From JBDLRH01 sp039800165 (GTDB taxonomy: Bacteria; Pseudomonadota; Gammaproteobacteria; Burkholderiales; Burkholderiaceae_C), in contig JBDLRH010000061.1 of NCBI GenBank assembly GCA_039800165.1, positions 1-24,145 of the forward strand: a stretch of 24,145 nt of DNA. The letters are read 5' to 3'. The translations under genes and the position numbers were made by a program. Below the pieces are notes generated by a model. That model was not told where the DNA came from, searched no databases, and saw only the letters and a list, made by a program, of their open reading frames with translations. This document shows, piece by piece, positions 20,983 to 24,145 of the stretch (its first letter is position 1; every line of letters starts with the position of its first letter).

Positions 20983-23886
20983 TCAGCCCAGGCGCAGCAG
21001 TTGTTCGCGCACCTTGGTCAGGGTGGCGCCAAAATCGGCCACGCGCTTTTTCTCCTGCTCGATCACTGCCGGTGGCGCCTTGGCCACAAAGGCCTCGTTG
21101 CCCAGCTTGGCGTTGGCCTTGGTGATCTCGCCTTCCAGCCGCGCCACTTCCTTGGACAAGCGCGCCTTTTCTGCGGCCACATCGATCTGTACGAACAGGC
21201 ACAGCCGCACGCCGCCGACCACCGCCACCGGGGCGGCCTGCGCGGCAGCGGCCCAGGCCGCTTCGTCGTCGAACACCTTCACTTCGCTGAGCTTGGCCAG
21301 CGCCTGCAGCACCGCGGCGCTCGAGCGCATGAAGCCGGCTTCGCCCACCGCGTACAAGGGCAGACGTGTCGCGGGCGACACGTTCATCTCGCCGCGCAGG
21401 TTGCGGCAGGCGTCCACCAGGGCCTTGAGGCGCTGCACATGCGCGATCGCATCCGGGTCGATCTTGTTCGGTTGCGCTTCGGGGTAGCGCGCCACCGCAA
21501 TTGACTTGCCGGGCAGGCCCGCCACCGGCGCCACCTTTTGCCACAGCTCCTCGGTGATGAACGGGATGAGCGGATGCGCCAGGCGCAGGATGGCCTCGAG
21601 CGTGCGGATCAGCGTGCGGCGGGTGCCGCGCTGCTGGGCTTCGGTGCCGGTCTGGATCTGCACCTTGGCGATCTCGAGGTACCAGTCGCAGAACTCGTTC
21701 CAGACAAAGTCGTAGATCGCGTTGGCCACGTTGTCCAGGCGGTACTCCTCGAAGCCCTTGGCGACCTCGGCCTCGACCTGCTGCAGCACGGACGCGATCC
21801 AGCGATCGGGCTGGCTGAAGTGCATGTAGCCGTGCGCCTTGCCGCCCGGCGCGCAGTCGGCCTTGGTGTGGTCCATCAGGCCGCAGTCGTGGCCCTCGCA
21901 GTTCATCAGCACGAAGCGCGTGGCGTTCCAGAGCTTGTTGCAGAAGTTGCGGTAGCCCTCGCAGCGCTTGCTGTCGAAGTTGATGTTGCGGCCCAGCGAG
22001 GCCAGCGCAGCGAAGGTGAAGCGCAGCGCGTCGGCGCCGTAGGCCGGGATGCCGTCAGGGAATTCGGCCTGCGTGTTCTTGCGCACCTGCGGCGCGGTCT
22101 CGGGCTTGCGCAGGCCGGTGGTGCGCTTCTCGAGCAGCGGCGCCAGCGCGATGCCGTCGATCAGGTCGACCGGGTCGAGCACGTTACCCTCGGACTTGCT
22201 CATCTTCTTGCCGTGCGAGTCGCGCACCAGGCCGTGGATGTACACGTGCCTGAACGGCACGCGGCCGGTGAAGTGGGTGGTCATCATGACCATGCGCGCC
22301 ACCCAGAAGAAGATGATGTCGTAGCCGGTAACCAGCACGCTGCTCGGCAGGTACAGGTTGTAGTCGCTGGCCGGGTCGTCGGTTCCGCCGCTTCCCGCTT
22401 GCGGCCATCCCATGGTGCTGAAAGGCACGAGTGCGCTGGAGTACCAGGTGTCCAGCACATCTTCATCGCGCGTGAGCTTCACGCCCGCCCCGGCCTGGGC
22501 CTGCGCCTCGGCCTCGTTGCGCGCCACGTAGACATGGCCTGCCTCGTCGTACCACGCCGGGATCTGGTGGCCCCACCAGAGCTGGCGGCTGATGCACCAG
22601 TCCTGGATGTTGTTCATCCACTGGTTGTAGGTGTTGACCCACTGCTCGGGGTAGAACTTCACCGCGCCGGAGGACACCGCTTCGATGGCTTTTTGGGAAA
22701 TGCTCTTGCCGGTGGGGTCTTGCGCGCTGACTTTCGTCATCGCGACGAACCACTGGTCGGTGAGCATCGGCTCGACGACCTGGCCGGTGCGCGCACAGCG
22801 CGGCACCATCAGCTTGTGCTTCTTGGTCTCGACCAGCAGGCCCTGTGCCTCGAGGTCGGCCACCACCGCCTTGCGCGCGACAAAGCGGTCCATGCCGCGG
22901 TATTTCTCGGGCGCGTTGTCGTTGATGGTGGCATCCAGCGCCAGCACGCCGATGATGGGCAGGCCGTGGCGCTGGCCCACGGCGTAGTCGTTCACGTCGT
23001 GCGCCGGCGTGACCTTCACCACGCCGGTGCCGAAGCTGCGGTCCACGTAGGCGTCGGCAATCACCGGGATCTCGCGGCCCGTCAGCGGCAGCTTCACGCG
23101 CTGGCCCACATGCTTTGCGTAGCGCTCGTCCTCGGGGTGCACCATCACCGCCACGTCGCCCAGCAGCGTCTCGGGGCGGGTGGTGGCCACGGTCAGTGCA
23201 CCCGAACCATCCACCAGCGGGTAGGCGATGTGCCACAGGAAGCCGTCTTCCTCTTCGCTTTCCACTTCGAGGTCGGACACCGCGGTCTTGAGCACCGGGT
23301 CCCAGTTGACCAGGCGCTTGCCGCGGTAGATCAGGCCTTGCTGGTACAGGCGAACGAAGGTCTCGGTGACCACGGCCGACAGCTTGTCGTCCATGGTGAA
23401 GTACTCGTGGCCCCAATCAACGCTGGCGCCCATGCGGCGCATCTGCGTGGTGATGGTGTTGCCCGATTTCTCTTTCCATTCCCACACGCGCGCCACGAAG
23501 TTCTTGCGGCCCAGGTCATGGCGGCTGAGCTTTTGCTCCTGCAGCTGGCGCTCCACCACGATCTGCGTGGCAATGCCTGCGTGGTCGGTGCCCGGCACCC
23601 ACAGCGTGTTGTGGCCGCGCATGCGGTGGTAGCGGGTCAGCGCGTCCATGATGGTCTGGTTGAACGCATGGCCCATGTGCAGCGTGCCGGTCACGTTGGG
23701 CGGCGGCAGCTGGATGCTGAAGGATGGCTGCGCCGCATCGGGCTGGCCGGTGCCGCGCACGCCGGCGCGCGCCAGGCCCGCGCGCTCCCACCACGGGCCC
23801 CAGTGCGATTCGATCGCGGCGGGCTCGAAGGACTTGGACAGGCTCTCCAGCCCGGGCTGCGCGGGCTTGGCTTGGGTTTCGCTCAT
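20983..23886 (-). CDS. valS: Valyl-tRNA synthetase
   Basis: Class I aminoacyl-tRNA synthetase that charges tRNA-Val and edits misactivated threonine. The protein has 967 aa, the usual length. The HIGH motif appears as HMGH at residues 70-73 (PPPNVTGTLHMGHAF), the editing domain contains TTRPETLLGDVAVMVHPED, and KMSKS is at 561-565. The anticodon-binding domain and a C-terminal coiled coil (AEKARLSKEVARLEGEI onward) are complete. I chose ATG at 23886 (MSETQAKPAQ); the frame is open 42 nt further to a GTG, but that has no ribosome site. The leader holds a strong inverted repeat, and a TAAAAT box overlaps the stop of the DUF2783 gene upstream. Confidence 0.97.
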   Translation of the reverse strand: MSETQAKPAQPGLESLSKSFEPAAIESHWGPWWERAGLARAGVRGTGQPDAAQPSFSIQLPPPNVTGTLHMGHAFNQTIMDALTRYHRMRGHNTLWVPGTDHAGIATQIVVERQLQEQKLSRHDLGRKNFVARVWEWKEKSGNTITTQMRRMGASVDWGHEYFTMDDKLSAVVTETFVRLYQQGLIYRGKRLVNWDPVLKTAVSDLEVESEEEDGFLWHIAYPLVDGSGALTVATTRPETLLGDVAVMVHPEDERYAKHVGQRVKLPLTGREIPVIADAYVDRSFGTGVVKVTPAHDVNDYAVGQRHGLPIIGVLALDATINDNAPEKYRGMDRFVARKAVVADLEAQGLLVETKKHKLMVPRCARTGQVVEPMLTDQWFVAMTKVSAQDPTGKSISQKAIEAVSSGAVKFYPEQWVNTYNQWMNNIQDWCISRQLWWGHQIPAWYDEAGHVYVARNEAEAQAQAGAGVKLTRDEDVLDTWYSSALVPFSTMGWPQAGSGGTDDPASDYNLYLPSSVLVTGYDIIFFWVARMVMMTTHFTGRVPFRHVYIHGLVRDSHGKKMSKSEGNVLDPVDLIDGIALAPLLEKRTTGLRKPETAPQVRKNTQAEFPDGIPAYGADALRFTFAALASLGRNINFDSKRCEGYRNFCNKLWNATRFVLMNCEGHDCGLMDHTKADCAPGGKAHGYMHFSQPDRWIASVLQQVEAEVAKGFEEYRLDNVANAIYDFVWNEFCDWYLEIAKVQIQTGTEAQQRGTRRTLIRTLEAILRLAHPLIPFITEELWQKVAPVAGLPGKSIAVARYPEAQPNKIDPDAIAHVQRLKALVDACRNLRGEMNVSPATRLPLYAVGEAGFMRSSAAVLQALAKLSEVKVFDDEAAWAAAAQAAPVAVVGGVRLCLFVQIDVAAEKARLSKEVARLEGEITKANAKLGNEAFVAKAPPAVIEQEKKRVADFGATLTKVREQLLRLG

Positions 23887-23904
23887 GGTGGTCCGCAAAT
23901 GACG

Positions 23905-23938
23905 ATCGGCACCCGCGGCCAGTGCCACCGGTGCCGAT
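23905..23938. promoter_or_regulatory. Inverted repeat (leader hairpin) upstream of valS
   Basis: ATCGGCACC (23905-23913) and GGTGCCGAT (23930-23938) are perfect 9-bp complements with a 16-nt loop that contains a further GGC/GCC pair. It lies 18 nt upstream of the valS ATG, close to where ribosomes load. Confidence 0.55.
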
Positions 23939-23953
23939 GAAGACGATTCGCGG

Positions 23954-23959
23954 ATTTTA
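23954..23959 (-). promoter_or_regulatory. Candidate -10 box for valS-galU
   Basis: On the - strand the sequence reads TAAAAT, five of six -10 matches. Its TAA is also the stop codon of the DUF2783 gene. It would place the valS transcript start just before the leader hairpin. The -35 region is not well matched. Confidence 0.35.
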
Positions 23960-24145
23960 CTGGCGGGGGGGCAGGTCGGGTGTGCTGCGTGCCGTCTCGA
24001 TGCAGCGCGCCAGCACGCCGGCGTCGCCCACCTGGTTGGCCAGCAGCAGGATCAGCCGGGCATTGAGCAGCTGCGACTGCTCGGCGCTCAGGCCCAGGTG
24101 GGCGTCCATCAGCTGCTCGTAAAAGCCGTCGCTGTCCTGCAGGTT
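23957..24145 (-). CDS. DUF2783 domain protein, C-terminal part
   Basis: The frame entering from the right edge encodes 62 residues, starting NLQDSDGFYEQLMDAHLGLS, followed by LNARLILLLANQVGDAGVLARCIETAR and ending at TAA. The pattern of an aromatic DGFYE start followed by LNARL.LLLANQVGD matches the small DUF2783 family (about 60-70 aa) as I recall it, so only a few N-terminal residues are missing. No function is known; members are often found next to FAD-dependent monooxygenase genes, but such a gene would lie outside the window. It ends 70 nt before valS on the same strand. Confidence 0.8.
   Translation of the reverse strand, partial: NLQDSDGFYEQLMDAHLGLSAEQSQLLNARLILLLANQVGDAGVLARCIETARSTPDLPPRQ

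Noticed and set aside
21538..23940. 800-residue open frame on the + strand antisense to valS
   Set aside because: Composition is that of an antisense shadow (runs of Val, His, Ala, Arg); valS on the other strand is complete.

Overview
The window is a high-GC chromosomal segment with dense, short-gapped operons. It most likely comes from a betaproteobacterium of the order Burkholderiales (Comamonadaceae, Leptothrix/Rubrivivax-like). Pointers are a Bug/TctC-type receptor, the CDP-6-deoxy-glucoseen-reductase-like ferredoxin reductase, a DUF2783 protein, and the style of the housekeeping proteins. This placement rests on family knowledge and was not tested by a search. Nothing looks like a plasmid, phage, insertion sequence or CRISPR array, and no intergenic stretch exceeds about 220 bases.

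Layout. 1-2897 (+): a 5'-truncated membrane fatty acid desaturase, a class II aldolase/adducin-fold protein and an SDR oxidoreductase, closed by a bidirectional terminator. 2962-3378 (-): rpmB-rpmG (ribosomal proteins L28, L33). 3597-4550 (-): trxB, divergent from a Crp/Fnr-type regulator (4706-5380, +). The + strand continues with ftsK, lolA and rarA. The order trxB - regulator - ftsK - lolA - rarA copies the Escherichia coli order trxB-lrp-ftsK-lolA-rarA, with a Crp/Fnr protein in the place of Lrp. 9998-13535 (+): livH-livM-livG-livF, a complete branched-chain amino-acid-type ABC transporter core without its binding protein.

13675-15711 (-): a ferredoxin-type flavin reductase followed by a Bug-family solute receptor. 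15783-16817 (+): an atypical SDR/epimerase. Its 3' end overlaps by 20 nt the convergent gene 16798-18009 (-), an HtrA-like trypsin-fold/PDZ protein that has lost the catalytic His and Asp. 18176-18260 (-): tRNA-Leu(CAA), divergent from cysM. 18300-20048 (+): cysM, a zinc-ribbon Nudix hydrolase and a TusA-like protein. 20078-23886 (-): valS-galU. 23957-24145 (-): the C-terminal part of a DUF2783 protein that runs off the window.

Most of this is core metabolism and cell biology: protein synthesis, chromosome segregation, lipoprotein sorting, cysteine synthesis and nucleotide sugars. I did not find a clearly new multi-gene system. The points most worth a second look are the dead HtrA-like protein, the regulator at the lrp position with its 17-bp inverted repeat, leader hairpins before valS and rpmB, a promoter-like/terminator pair before the liv operon, and the very compact tRNA-Leu/cysM divergent region.
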